Shown: piece after piece, positions 45,589 through 54,671 of the stretch
How positions within the stretch are numbered: the stretch's first letter is position 1
How the letters are laid out: every line of letters begins with the position of its first letter
Assembly (NCBI RefSeq): GCF_001952935.1
Contig: NZ_CP018319.1
Coordinates: 2,696,501-2,760,500 of the forward strand
Origin: Pseudomonas frederiksbergensis
Lineage (GTDB): Bacteria; Pseudomonadota; Gammaproteobacteria; Pseudomonadales; Pseudomonadaceae
Length of the DNA stretch: 64,000 bases
Direction of reading: 5' to 3'
The notes under the pieces: model-generated
Told to the model about the DNA's origin: nothing
Seen by the model: only the letters and a program-made list of their open reading frames with translations
Databases searched by the model: none
Made by a program: the position numbers and the translations under genes

Positions 45589-46953
45589 ATGACCAGCAAC
45601 AACCCGCAAACCCGTGAATGGCAAACCCTGAGCAACGATCACCACCTGGCCCCGTTCAGCGATTTCAAGCAGCTGAAAGAGAAAGGCCCGCGGATCATCA
45701 CCAACGCCAAAGGCGTTTACCTCTGGGACAGCGAAGGCAACAAGATCCTCGACGGCATGGCCGGCCTGTGGTGCGTAGCCATCGGCTACGGTCGCGATGA
45801 ACTGGCCGATGCCGCCAGTAAACAGATGCGCGAACTGCCTTACTACAACCTGTTCTTCCAGACGGCTCACCCGCCGGTGCTGGAACTGGCCAAGGCCATC
45901 TCCGACATCGCGCCACAAGGCATGAACCACGTGTTCTTCACCGGTTCCGGCTCTGAAGGCAACGACACCATGCTGCGTATGGTTCGTCACTACTGGGCGA
46001 TCAAGGGTCAGCCGAAGAAGAAAGTCATCATCAGCCGCAAGAACGGCTATCACGGTTCCACCGTGGCCGGCGCGAGCCTGGGTGGCATGACGTACATGCA
46101 CGAACAAGGCGACTTGCCGATTCCGGGCATCGTCCACATCGCGCAGCCGTACTGGTTCGCTGAAGGCGGCGAGATGACACCGGAAGAGTTCGGTATCTGG
46201 GCGGCCAACCAGCTGGAAGAGAAGATTCTGGAAGTCGGCGTGGACAATGTCGGTGCCTTTATTGCCGAGCCGATCCAGGGTGCCGGCGGCGTGATCATTC
46301 CGCCAGCCACCTACTGGCCGCGCATCAAGGAAATCCTCGCCAAGTACGACATCCTGTTCGTGGCTGACGAAGTGATCTGTGGTTTCGGCCGTACCGGCGA
46401 GTGGTTCGGTAGCGATTTCTACGACCTCAAACCCGACATGATGACCATCGCCAAAGGCCTGACCTCCGGCTACATCCCTATGGGTGGCCTGATCGTGCGC
46501 GACGAGGTGGTTGAGGTGCTCAACGAAGGCGGCGATTTCAACCACGGTTTCACCTATTCCGGGCACCCGGTGGCCGCTGCGGTGGCACTGGAGAACATCC
46601 GCATCCTGCGCGAAGAAAAAATTATCGAGCGCGTTCATGCAGAAACGGCACCCTATTTGCAAAAGCGTCTACGGGAACTGAGCGATCACCCGTTGGTGGG
46701 CGAAGTGCGTGGCGTGGGTCTGTTGGGGGCCATAGAACTGGTTCAGGACAAAGCCACTCGCAAGCGTTTCGAAGGCAAGGGCGCCGGCATGATTTGCCGT
46801 ACGTTCTGCTTCGAAAACGGCCTGATCATGCGCGCCGTGGGCGACACCATGATCATTGCTCCGCCACTGGTGATTACACCGGCTGAAATCGACGAGTTGG
46901 TGACCAAGGCACGCAAGTGCCTGGACCTGACCCTGAGTGCGTTGCAGGGCTAA
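45589..46953 (+). CDS. spuC: Polyamine:pyruvate aminotransferase SpuC
   Basis: 454-residue class III PLP transaminase that converts putrescine or gamma-glutamylated amines to aldehydes. The PLP lysine is K289 in MTIAKGLTSGYIPMGG; other motifs are FTGSGSEGNDTMLRMVRHY and ILFVADEVICGFGRTGEWFG. Start MTSNNPQTREWQTLSNDHH at 45589 follows TAGGAGAGTTCGC; the upstream in-frame part is the spuB-spuC gap. An intercistronic hairpin and spuD follow. Confidence 0.93.
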   Translation: MTSNNPQTREWQTLSNDHHLAPFSDFKQLKEKGPRIITNAKGVYLWDSEGNKILDGMAGLWCVAIGYGRDELADAASKQMRELPYYNLFFQTAHPPVLELAKAISDIAPQGMNHVFFTGSGSEGNDTMLRMVRHYWAIKGQPKKKVIISRKNGYHGSTVAGASLGGMTYMHEQGDLPIPGIVHIAQPYWFAEGGEMTPEEFGIWAANQLEEKILEVGVDNVGAFIAEPIQGAGGVIIPPATYWPRIKEILAKYDILFVADEVICGFGRTGEWFGSDFYDLKPDMMTIAKGLTSGYIPMGGLIVRDEVVEVLNEGGDFNHGFTYSGHPVAAAVALENIRILREEKIIERVHAETAPYLQKRLRELSDHPLVGEVRGVGLLGAIELVQDKATRKRFEGKGAGMICRTFCFENGLIMRAVGDTMIIAPPLVITPAEIDELVTKARKCLDLTLSALQG

Positions 46954-46963
46954 GTGCTAGGCT

Positions 46964-46996
46964 CTGAGCGAGGTGTGAAGTGTGCACTTCGCTCAG
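46964..46996 (+). other. Intercistronic hairpin between spuC and spuD
   Basis: A 12-bp stem CTGAGCGAGGTG / CACTTCGCTCAG with one G-U pair and a 9-base loop, 10 bases past the spuC stop. It has no T-run. It could stabilise the upstream mRNA or set a ratio between catabolic and transport genes. Confidence 0.6.
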
Positions 46997-47135
46997 CGCA
47001 AACAAAGGATGGGTCTTTCCTTGAAAGCCTGCCTTGGATCTTGCCAGACTACCGGTTGTTTTAGTTGCCCAGGAAAAGGCCGCTGGCTCTTGGTTAACAA
47101 GAACGTGGTTAAAAAGAATAATTGGAGCATTACCC

Positions 47136-48248
47136 ATGAAGGCATTAGGTATGAAGATAGCTGGCAAGACCCTCCTCGCCATGTCCCTGATGGGCATGAT
47201 GGCGGGCGCAGTTCAGGCGGACGACAAGGTTCTTCGCGTGTACAACTGGTCCGATTACATCGCGCCGGACACCGTCAAGAAGTTCGAAGCCGAGTCGGGG
47301 ATCAAGGTTGTTTATGACGTCTTCGACAGTAATGAAACCCTGGAAGCCAAGTTGCTGGCAGGCAAGTCCGGCTACGACATCGTCGTACCGTCGAACAACT
47401 TCCTGGCCAAGCAGATCAAGGCTGGCGTTTACCAGAAGCTCGACAAGTCCAAGCTGCCTAACTGGAAGAACCTGAACACTGACCTGCTTAAAGCAGTATC
47501 GGTAAGCGACCCGGGCAACGAACACGCGTTCCCGTACATGTGGGGTTCGATCGGTATCGGCTTCAACGCCGAGAAGGTCAAGGCTGCACTGGGCGCCGAT
47601 GCGCCAACCAACTCCTGGGACCTGCTGTTCAAACCTGAAAACGCCGCCAAGTTGAAGTCGTGCGGTATCAGTTTCCTCGATTCGCCAACCGAGATGATTC
47701 CGGTGGCGTTGCACTACCTCGGTTACCCAACCGACAGCCAGGACAAAAAACAACTGGCCGAAGCCGAAGCCCTGTTCCTGAAGATTCGTCCGTCGGTGGG
47801 CTACTTCCACTCGTCCAAGTACATCTCCGATCTGGCCAACGGCAACATCTGCGTGGCCGTGGGTTACTCGGGCGACATCTACCAGGCCAAGGCTCGCGCG
47901 GCTGAAGCCGGTGACAAGGTGAAAGTCAGCTACAACATTCCGAAAGAAGGTGCAGGCAGCTTCTACGACATGGTCGCCATCCCTAAAGATGCCGAAAACG
48001 TCGAAGGCGCCTACAAGTTCATGACCTTCCTGCAGAAGCCGGAAATCATGGCTGAAATCACCAACGCCGTACGTTTCCCGAACGGTAACGCGGCCGCCAC
48101 CGCATTGGTCGATAAAGAAATCACCGCCGACCCGGGCATCTACCCGCCAGAAGACGTGCTGGCCAAGTTGTACGCGATTGCCGACTTGCCGGCCGCGACG
48201 CAGCGGATCCTGACTCGCAGCTGGACCAAGATCAAATCCGGTAAGTAA
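47136..48248 (+). CDS. spuD: Putrescine-binding protein SpuD
   Basis: 370-residue periplasmic binding protein of the PotF family. A signal peptide ([17 protein letters not shown]) is followed by [22 protein letters not shown], the family start with the polyamine-contacting Trp. Later segments are [15 protein letters not shown] and [12 protein letters not shown]. In P. aeruginosa SpuD prefers putrescine and SpuE spermidine. RBS GGAG lies upstream of the ATG at 47136. It is the first of spuDEFGH. Confidence 0.92.
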   Translation: MKALGMKIAGKTLLAMSLMGMMAGAVQADDKVLRVYNWSDYIAPDTVKKFEAESGIKVVYDVFDSNETLEAKLLAGKSGYDIVVPSNNFLAKQIKAGVYQKLDKSKLPNWKNLNTDLLKAVSVSDPGNEHAFPYMWGSIGIGFNAEKVKAALGADAPTNSWDLLFKPENAAKLKSCGISFLDSPTEMIPVALHYLGYPTDSQDKKQLAEAEALFLKIRPSVGYFHSSKYISDLANGNICVAVGYSGDIYQAKARAAEAGDKVKVSYNIPKEGAGSFYDMVAIPKDAENVEGAYKFMTFLQKPEIMAEITNAVRFPNGNAAATALVDKEITADPGIYPPEDVLAKLYAIADLPAATQRILTRSWTKIKSGK

Positions 48249-48266
48249 GCCCGGTTGAGGCAATAA

Positions 48267-48301
48267 CCTGCTGTCGTTGCCTGCGCGGTGACGGCAGCAG
48301 G
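48267..48301 (+). other. Intercistronic hairpin between spuD and spuE
   Basis: Stem CCTGCTGTCGTT / GACGGCAGCAGG (12 bp with two G-U pairs) around a roughly 11-base loop; it is not followed by a T-run. It could raise stability of the abundant binding-protein message relative to spuE. Confidence 0.6.
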
Positions 48302-48394
48302 GGTAATTAAATGACAGAAAGTTTTGCTGGAACGGTTTTTCGAGGGTAAGTTGCGCGCCGGTTTTGTTGCCAGGCAGCCATGGCTGTCATGTAA

Positions 48395-49534
<1,140 letters not shown>

Positions 49535-49607
49535 CGACAAGGCTCAAACTATCCAAGGTTGGCTCACCTTGAGCGAACTGCACTCTTTTTTTCTGGGAGT
49601 TTCGTAA

Positions 49608-50750
49608 ATGGCAGTTGCCTCCGGCGCCTATAAGAAAGCCCTCGAGGGCGACCAGACACCTAAACAGGTGTTGGTCAAAATCGACCGGGTCACGAAGAAG
49701 TTCGACGAGACGATTGCCGTGGACGACGTGTCCCTGGAAATCAAGAAAGGCGAGATTTTCGCCCTGCTCGGCGGTTCGGGATCGGGCAAATCCACGTTGC
49801 TGCGCATGCTCGCAGGCTTCGAACGGCCCACGGAGGGGCGCATTTTCCTCGATGGCGTAGACATCACGGACATGCCGCCCTACGAGCGGCCGATCAACAT
49901 GATGTTCCAGTCCTACGCGTTGTTCCCGCACATGACCGTGGCGCAGAACATCGCATTTGGCCTCAAGCAGGACAAAATCCCCGCCGCTGAAGTCGATGCC
50001 CGTGTCGCGGACATGCTCAAGCTGGTTCAGATGACGCAATACGCCAAGCGCAAGCCGCATCAGTTGTCCGGTGGCCAGCGTCAGCGTGTGGCCCTGGCGC
50101 GTTCTTTGGCCAAGCGGCCGAAGCTGTTGCTGCTCGACGAACCGATGGGTGCGCTGGACAAGAAGCTGCGTTCGCAAATGCAGCTTGAGCTTGTCGAGAT
50201 CATCGAGCGGGTCGGCGTAACCTGCGTGATGGTGACCCACGACCAGGAAGAGGCCATGACCATGGCCGAGCGTATCGCGATCATGCACCTGGGCTGGATC
50301 GCCCAGATCGGCAGCCCGATCGACATCTACGAAACCCCGACCAGCCGCCTGGTCTGCGAATTCATCGGCAACGTCAACATCTTCGAAGGTGAAGTGATCG
50401 ACGACGCCGAAGGCCACGCAATCATCACCTGCAAGGACCTGGACCGGCAGATTTACGTGGGCCACGGTATCAGCACGTCGGTGCAGGACAAATCCGTGAC
50501 CTACGCGATCCGTCCGGAAAAACTGCTGGTGACGCCGACCATGCCGACCTGCGAATACAACTGGTCCAGCGGCAAGGTGCACGACATCGCCTACCTCGGC
50601 GGCCACTCGGTGTTCTACGTCGAACTGCCGAGCGGCAAGATCGTCCAGTCTTTCGTCGCCAACGCCGAGCGCCGCGGCCAGCGCCCAACCTGGGGTGACC
50701 AGGTTTACGTGTACTGGGAAGACGACAGCGGCGTGGTACTTCGCTCATGA
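49608..50750 (+). CDS. spuF: Polyamine ABC transporter ATPase SpuF
   Basis: 380-residue PotG-type ATPase. Walker A GGSGSGKST, Q-loop MMFQSYALFPHMTVAQN, signature LSGGQRQRVALARSL and Walker B LLLLDEPMGALDKKL are intact; the C-terminal TOBE-type domain starts near residue 290 (AIRPEKLLV). The stop overlaps spuG's ATG (ATGA). Confidence 0.95.
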   Translation: MAVASGAYKKALEGDQTPKQVLVKIDRVTKKFDETIAVDDVSLEIKKGEIFALLGGSGSGKSTLLRMLAGFERPTEGRIFLDGVDITDMPPYERPINMMFQSYALFPHMTVAQNIAFGLKQDKIPAAEVDARVADMLKLVQMTQYAKRKPHQLSGGQRQRVALARSLAKRPKLLLLDEPMGALDKKLRSQMQLELVEIIERVGVTCVMVTHDQEEAMTMAERIAIMHLGWIAQIGSPIDIYETPTSRLVCEFIGNVNIFEGEVIDDAEGHAIITCKDLDRQIYVGHGISTSVQDKSVTYAIRPEKLLVTPTMPTCEYNWSSGKVHDIAYLGGHSVFYVELPSGKIVQSFVANAERRGQRPTWGDQVYVYWEDDSGVVLRS

Positions 50751-51667
50751 ACATGCGCAAATTCAAACGCCGCCTCAATCGAATAATTCCCGGTGGCCGC
50801 CAGTTGGTCATCGGGGTTCCGTTCATCTGGCTGTTCCTGTTCTTTATGTTGCCGTTCTTCATCGTCCTGAAGATCAGCTTCGCCGAAGCCGACGTGGCCA
50901 TTCCGCCGTACACCGAGATCTACAGCTACCTCGACCAAAAGGTGCAGTTGCTGCTTAACCTGAGCAACTACGCGATGCTGGCCGGCGATGATTTGTACAT
51001 CGCCGCCTACCTCGGCTCATTGAAGATGGCGCTGATCAGCACTGTCCTCTGTTTGCTGATCGGCTACCCGATGGCCTACGCCATCGCCAGTGCCCGCAAA
51101 GAGATGCAAACGGTACTCGTGCTGCTGATCATGATGCCGACCTGGACCGCGATCCTGATCCGCGTTTACGCGTGGATGGGCATCCTCAGCAACAACGGTC
51201 TGCTCAATGGTTTCCTGATGACCATGGGCTGGATCGACGAACCGCTGCAGATCCTCAACACCAACCTCGCGGTGTACATCGGCGTGGTTTATTCGTACCT
51301 GCCGTTCATGATCCTGCCGCTCTACGCCAACCTGGTGAAGCACGACAACAGCCTGCTGGAAGCCGCCTCCGACCTGGGTTCAAGCACGTTCAACAGCTTC
51401 TGGAAGATCACCATTCCGCTGTCCAAGAACGGCATCGTCGCCGGCTGCATGCTGGTGTTCATTCCGGTGGTGGGCGAGTTCGTGATCCCGGAACTGCTCG
51501 GCGGTCCGGAAACCCTGATGATCGGCAAGGTGCTCTGGCAAGAGTTCTTCAACAACCGTGACTGGCCGGTGGCGTCTGCCCTGGCGGTGGTGATGCTGGC
51601 GATCCTGATTGTGCCGATCATCCTGTTCAACCGCAGTCAGGCCAAGGAAATGGAGGGTAAAGAATGA
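50747..51667 (+). CDS. spuG: Polyamine ABC transporter permease SpuG
   Basis: 306-residue PotH/PotB-type inner-membrane permease. About six helices; EAA-type loop LLEAASDLGSSTFNSFWKITIPLSKNGI near residue 203. It forms the channel with SpuH. ATGA overlap with spuF in front and with spuH behind, so all three are translated together. Confidence 0.95.
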   Translation: MNMRKFKRRLNRIIPGGRQLVIGVPFIWLFLFFMLPFFIVLKISFAEADVAIPPYTEIYSYLDQKVQLLLNLSNYAMLAGDDLYIAAYLGSLKMALISTVLCLLIGYPMAYAIASARKEMQTVLVLLIMMPTWTAILIRVYAWMGILSNNGLLNGFLMTMGWIDEPLQILNTNLAVYIGVVYSYLPFMILPLYANLVKHDNSLLEAASDLGSSTFNSFWKITIPLSKNGIVAGCMLVFIPVVGEFVIPELLGGPETLMIGKVLWQEFFNNRDWPVASALAVVMLAILIVPIILFNRSQAKEMEGKE

Positions 51668-52557
51668 AGCGCTTCCGTTTCTCAAGTTTCATGCTGGTGG
51701 CGGGTTTGCTGTTCATCTACGCGCCGATGCTGATCCTGGTGATCTACTCGTTCAACGCCTCGAAACTGGTGACGGTGTGGGGCGGCTGGTCGATCAAGTG
51801 GTACGTCGGCTTGATGGACAACACCCAACTGATGGGCTCGGTGGTGCGCTCGCTGGAAATCGCCTGCTACACGGCGATTGCAGCGGTGGCACTGGGGACG
51901 CTGGCGGCATTCGTACTCACCCGTATCACCCACTTCAAGGGCCGCACGCTGTTCGGTGGCCTGGTCACCGCGCCGCTGGTAATGCCTGAGGTGATCACCG
52001 GCCTGTCGCTGTTGCTGCTGTTCGTGGCGATGGCGCAGATGATCGGTTGGCCACAGGAACGCGGCATCCTCACCATCTGGATCGCCCACACGACGTTCTG
52101 TGCGGCGTATGTGGCGGTGGTGGTCTCGGCGCGCTTGCGTGAGCTGGACCTGTCCATCGAAGAAGCGGCGATGGACCTTGGGGCGCGGCCGTGGAAGGTG
52201 TTCTTCCTGATCACCATCCCGATGATCGCGCCATCGTTGGGGGCTGGCGGCATGATGTCGTTCGCCTTGTCCCTGGATGACCTGGTGTTGGCGAGCTTCG
52301 TGTCCGGCCCGGGTTCCACGACCCTGCCGATGGAAGTGTTCTCGGCGGTGCGTCTGGGCGTGAAACCCGAGATCAATGCGGTGGCCAGTCTGATTCTGCT
52401 GGCGGTATCGCTGATGACGTTCCTGGTCTGGTTCTTCAGCCGCCGGGCCGAAGAAAGTCGCAAACGTGCGATCCAGCAGGCGATCGAAGAAAGCGCTGCC
52501 GATTCCTGGAAACAACCGGACGTGCGTCGCGCCCCGCAGGCGCCGGAAGCGGCTTGA
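51664..52557 (+). CDS. spuH: Polyamine ABC transporter permease SpuH
   Basis: 297-residue PotI/PotC-type permease. SFMLVAGLLFIYAPMLILVIYSFNASKLV is the first helix; EAAMDLGARPWKVFFLITIPMIAPS is the EAA loop. A roughly 30-residue polar C-terminal tail follows the last helix. Last gene of spuDEFGH; a 111-bp element follows the stop. Confidence 0.94.
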   Translation: MKRFRFSSFMLVAGLLFIYAPMLILVIYSFNASKLVTVWGGWSIKWYVGLMDNTQLMGSVVRSLEIACYTAIAAVALGTLAAFVLTRITHFKGRTLFGGLVTAPLVMPEVITGLSLLLLFVAMAQMIGWPQERGILTIWIAHTTFCAAYVAVVVSARLRELDLSIEEAAMDLGARPWKVFFLITIPMIAPSLGAGGMMSFALSLDDLVLASFVSGPGSTTLPMEVFSAVRLGVKPEINAVASLILLAVSLMTFLVWFFSRRAEESRKRAIQQAIEESAADSWKQPDVRRAPQAPEAA

Positions 52558-52566
52558 GCCTCACCT

Positions 52567-52677
52567 GATCGTTCCCACGCTCTGCGTGGGAATGCCTCAA
52601 CGGACGCTCCGCGTTCGGCTTTGGATGGGACGCGGAGCGTCCCGGGCTGCATTCCCACGCTGAGCGTGGGAACGATC
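52567..52677 (+). repeat. 111-bp palindromic element, copy B
   Basis: Same as 54559 apart from a few bases and the reverse complement of 29612. It begins GATCGTTCCCACGCTCTGCG, contains GGACGCTCCGCG and GACGCGGAGCGTCC inner hairpins, and ends AGCGTGGGAACGATC. It is placed between convergent spuH and the HD-domain gene. Confidence 0.88.
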
Positions 52678-52681
52678 AAGA

Positions 52682-53323
52682 TCAGGAAACCCAAGGGGAC
52701 TTGCGGATGATCTCGACGAAGTTCATCGGTTTGAAGCCCGGCTCGCTATCCACCAGCACATCCGCGTTCACAGTACCGAACGTGGTATCCGGCCGATGTT
52801 TGAAGCCATTGGCAAACGCACACAGGATGCACTCCTTGAACCCTTCGCCACGTGGGTGGGCATGCACCACTGCTTCGCGTTGCGCGCTGGGGAACGCTGC
52901 GTAGTCGATGCCCAGCACATCCATTTCAACACCCGCGGTGACCAGCGCCACATTAGGCCGAAGGTGTTGCGGCACGCCCGGTGTTGTGTGCAGGGCAATC
53001 GATAACCAGACCTGCTCGATATCGTCATCGGACAAACCGTAGGGTTTGAGGAACGATTTGGCTGCATTGGCGCTATCGACTTCGAAGCGTTCGTCGTCGC
53101 TGCGATGACCCTCCACCAGACCCAAGTCATGGAACATCGCGCCGACGTACAACAGCTCGGGGTTATAGGCCAATTGTTTGCGTTCTCCGCTCAAGGCACC
53201 GAACAGAAACACCCGGCGCGAGTGGTGATACAGCAGGTCTGATTCGACGTCGCGAATGTATTCCGTGGTGGCCTTGGCCACCGCGCTGTCGGGGATCTTG
53301 ATACCGGCGATGGTGCTGCTCAT
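52682..53323 (-). CDS. HD-domain phosphohydrolase-like protein (cyanamide hydratase-like)
   Basis: 213-residue all-helical protein. The metal site is formed by H33 (YHHSRRVF) and the HD pair in YVGAMFHDLGLVEGHR, with a later H in LSIALHTTP and D in MDVLGIDYAAF, the pattern of HD hydrolases related to cyanamide hydratase and urea-amidolyase-linked HD proteins. It is divergent from the GlxA-type regulator gene (260 bases between starts), which may regulate it. Real substrate unknown. Confidence 0.75.
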   Translation of the reverse strand: MSSTIAGIKIPDSAVAKATTEYIRDVESDLLYHHSRRVFLFGALSGERKQLAYNPELLYVGAMFHDLGLVEGHRSDDERFEVDSANAAKSFLKPYGLSDDDIEQVWLSIALHTTPGVPQHLRPNVALVTAGVEMDVLGIDYAAFPSAQREAVVHAHPRGEGFKECILCAFANGFKHRPDTTFGTVNADVLVDSEPGFKPMNFVEIIRKSPWVS

Positions 53324-53495
53324 GGTGCTGTCCTCATGGGGAACGCCGTGGCGGCGCTGATGGGTTCAGTCTGTCCGCGCCCCCGAAACCGGACAATCGA
53401 TCCAAGGCTGCGATCCCGGCCAATGAGCATGCATATCGCGCCAACCTCGCGTGTTGGGCGCCGATTGGCTAAGTTTGGTATCGGGGAATAAGCTT

Positions 53496-53527
53496 TTGTG
53501 GTGAGGGGATAAATCCCCTCGCCACAA
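53496..53527. repeat. Short REP-like hairpin
   Basis: TTGTGGTGAGGGGATAAATC and CCCCTCGCCACAA form a stem around ATAAAT. It is a single REP unit of the GGCGAGGGG family, in the divergent promoter region of the GlxA-type gene. Confidence 0.65.
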
Positions 53528-53583
53528 AGACGCGCTTGCCACAGATTAGTGTTGGCCCTGATTCATTGAGAGCGATTCCTGCC

Positions 53584-54549
53584 ATGAGTAAAACCGTTGC
53601 CATCGTGATCTTTGCCGGCGTTCAGTCCCTGGACGTCACCGGTCCCATGGATGTGTTTTGCGAAGCCAATCGTTTCCTTGAACCCTCCGACCACTATCGA
53701 CTGGAGGTGATCGGCGTCGAGCGCGGGATGATGGCGTGTTCCAACGGTTTGTCACTCAATGCCCATCGGCATTTCAGCGAAGCGCTGGAGGCCTATGACT
53801 TGCTGCTGGTGGCCGGTGGGCCGCAGTTGCCGTTCATGGATTTTGGTGCGGCGTTCGATACCTGGCTGCGCGACGCCTGCGCTCAGTCGCAACGCTTTGG
53901 CTCGATCTGCAACGGCGCGTTCATGCTCGCCCGGGCCGGGTTGCTGGAAAGGCGAACGGTCACCACCCACTGGGGTGACGCCGCGGCGCTCGCGCAGTTG
54001 TGCCCGTCGACTCAGGTCGAGGCGGATCGCCTTTACGTGCAGGACGGCGAGCTCTACACCTCGGCGGGTGTCACGGCGGGGATTGATTTGTCGCTGTATT
54101 TACTGGCCAGGGATCACGGGCCGGAAGTCGCGCTGAATGTGGCAAAGCGACTGGTGGTGTTCACCCAGCGCTCGGGCGGGCAGTCACAGTTCAGCCCATT
54201 CCTCACGCCACACGCCGAGCCCACTTCGGCCGTGGCGTTGGTGCAGCTCTATGTATTGGCCAACCTGACGGGCGACCTGGCGATTGCCGACCTGGCCAAC
54301 GCCGCCAACATGAGCGCCCGCAACTTTTCCCGGGTGTTTGCCAAAGAGGCGAAAGTCACCCCAGCGGAATTCGTCGAACGGGCCAGGGTGGATGCGGCGC
54401 GGGTGCTGCTCGAAAGCACCCACTCGCCGCTGAAGACCGTGGCTTACCAGTGCGGATTTCGCGATGCCCAGCACATGCGCAGTGTGTTCAATCGCAGGCT
54501 GGGCGTGACGCCGCAGCAGTTCAGGCTGAACTTTTCGGCGATGGTTTGA
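53584..54549 (+). CDS. GlxA-type regulator: DJ-1/PfpI domain with AraC helix-turn-helix
   Basis: 321-residue transcription factor. The N-terminal DJ-1/PfpI domain (1 to about 190) has the nucleophile-elbow SICNGAFMLARAG. The C-terminal AraC HTH domain starts around residue 215 with IADLANAANMSARNFSRVFAK and ends with YQCGFRDAQHMRSVFNRRLG. GlxA-type regulators sense amines such as carnitine, choline or arginine-type ligands. The start at 53584 is chosen for MSKTVAIVIFAGVQ. It is divergent from the HD protein gene and adjacent to the polyamine locus. Confidence 0.88.
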   Translation: MSKTVAIVIFAGVQSLDVTGPMDVFCEANRFLEPSDHYRLEVIGVERGMMACSNGLSLNAHRHFSEALEAYDLLLVAGGPQLPFMDFGAAFDTWLRDACAQSQRFGSICNGAFMLARAGLLERRTVTTHWGDAAALAQLCPSTQVEADRLYVQDGELYTSAGVTAGIDLSLYLLARDHGPEVALNVAKRLVVFTQRSGGQSQFSPFLTPHAEPTSAVALVQLYVLANLTGDLAIADLANAANMSARNFSRVFAKEAKVTPAEFVERARVDAARVLLESTHSPLKTVAYQCGFRDAQHMRSVFNRRLGVTPQQFRLNFSAMV

Positions 54550-54558
54550 ACGCTGATC

Positions 54559-54669
54559 GATCGTTCCCATGCTCTGCGTGGGAATGCCTCCACGGACGCT
54601 CCGCGTTCGGCTCTGTAAGGGACGCAGAGCGTCCCGGGCTGCATTCCCACGCAGAGCGTGGGAACGATC
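54559..54669 (+). repeat. 111-bp palindromic element, copy C
   Basis: Begins GATCGTTCCCATGCTCTGCG and ends GCAGAGCGTGGGAACGATC. Nearly the same as copy B and in the same orientation; the first hairpin carries one mismatch (CATGC for CACGC). It lies between the convergent GlxA-type gene and the acylase gene. Confidence 0.88.
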
Positions 54670-54671
54670 AA

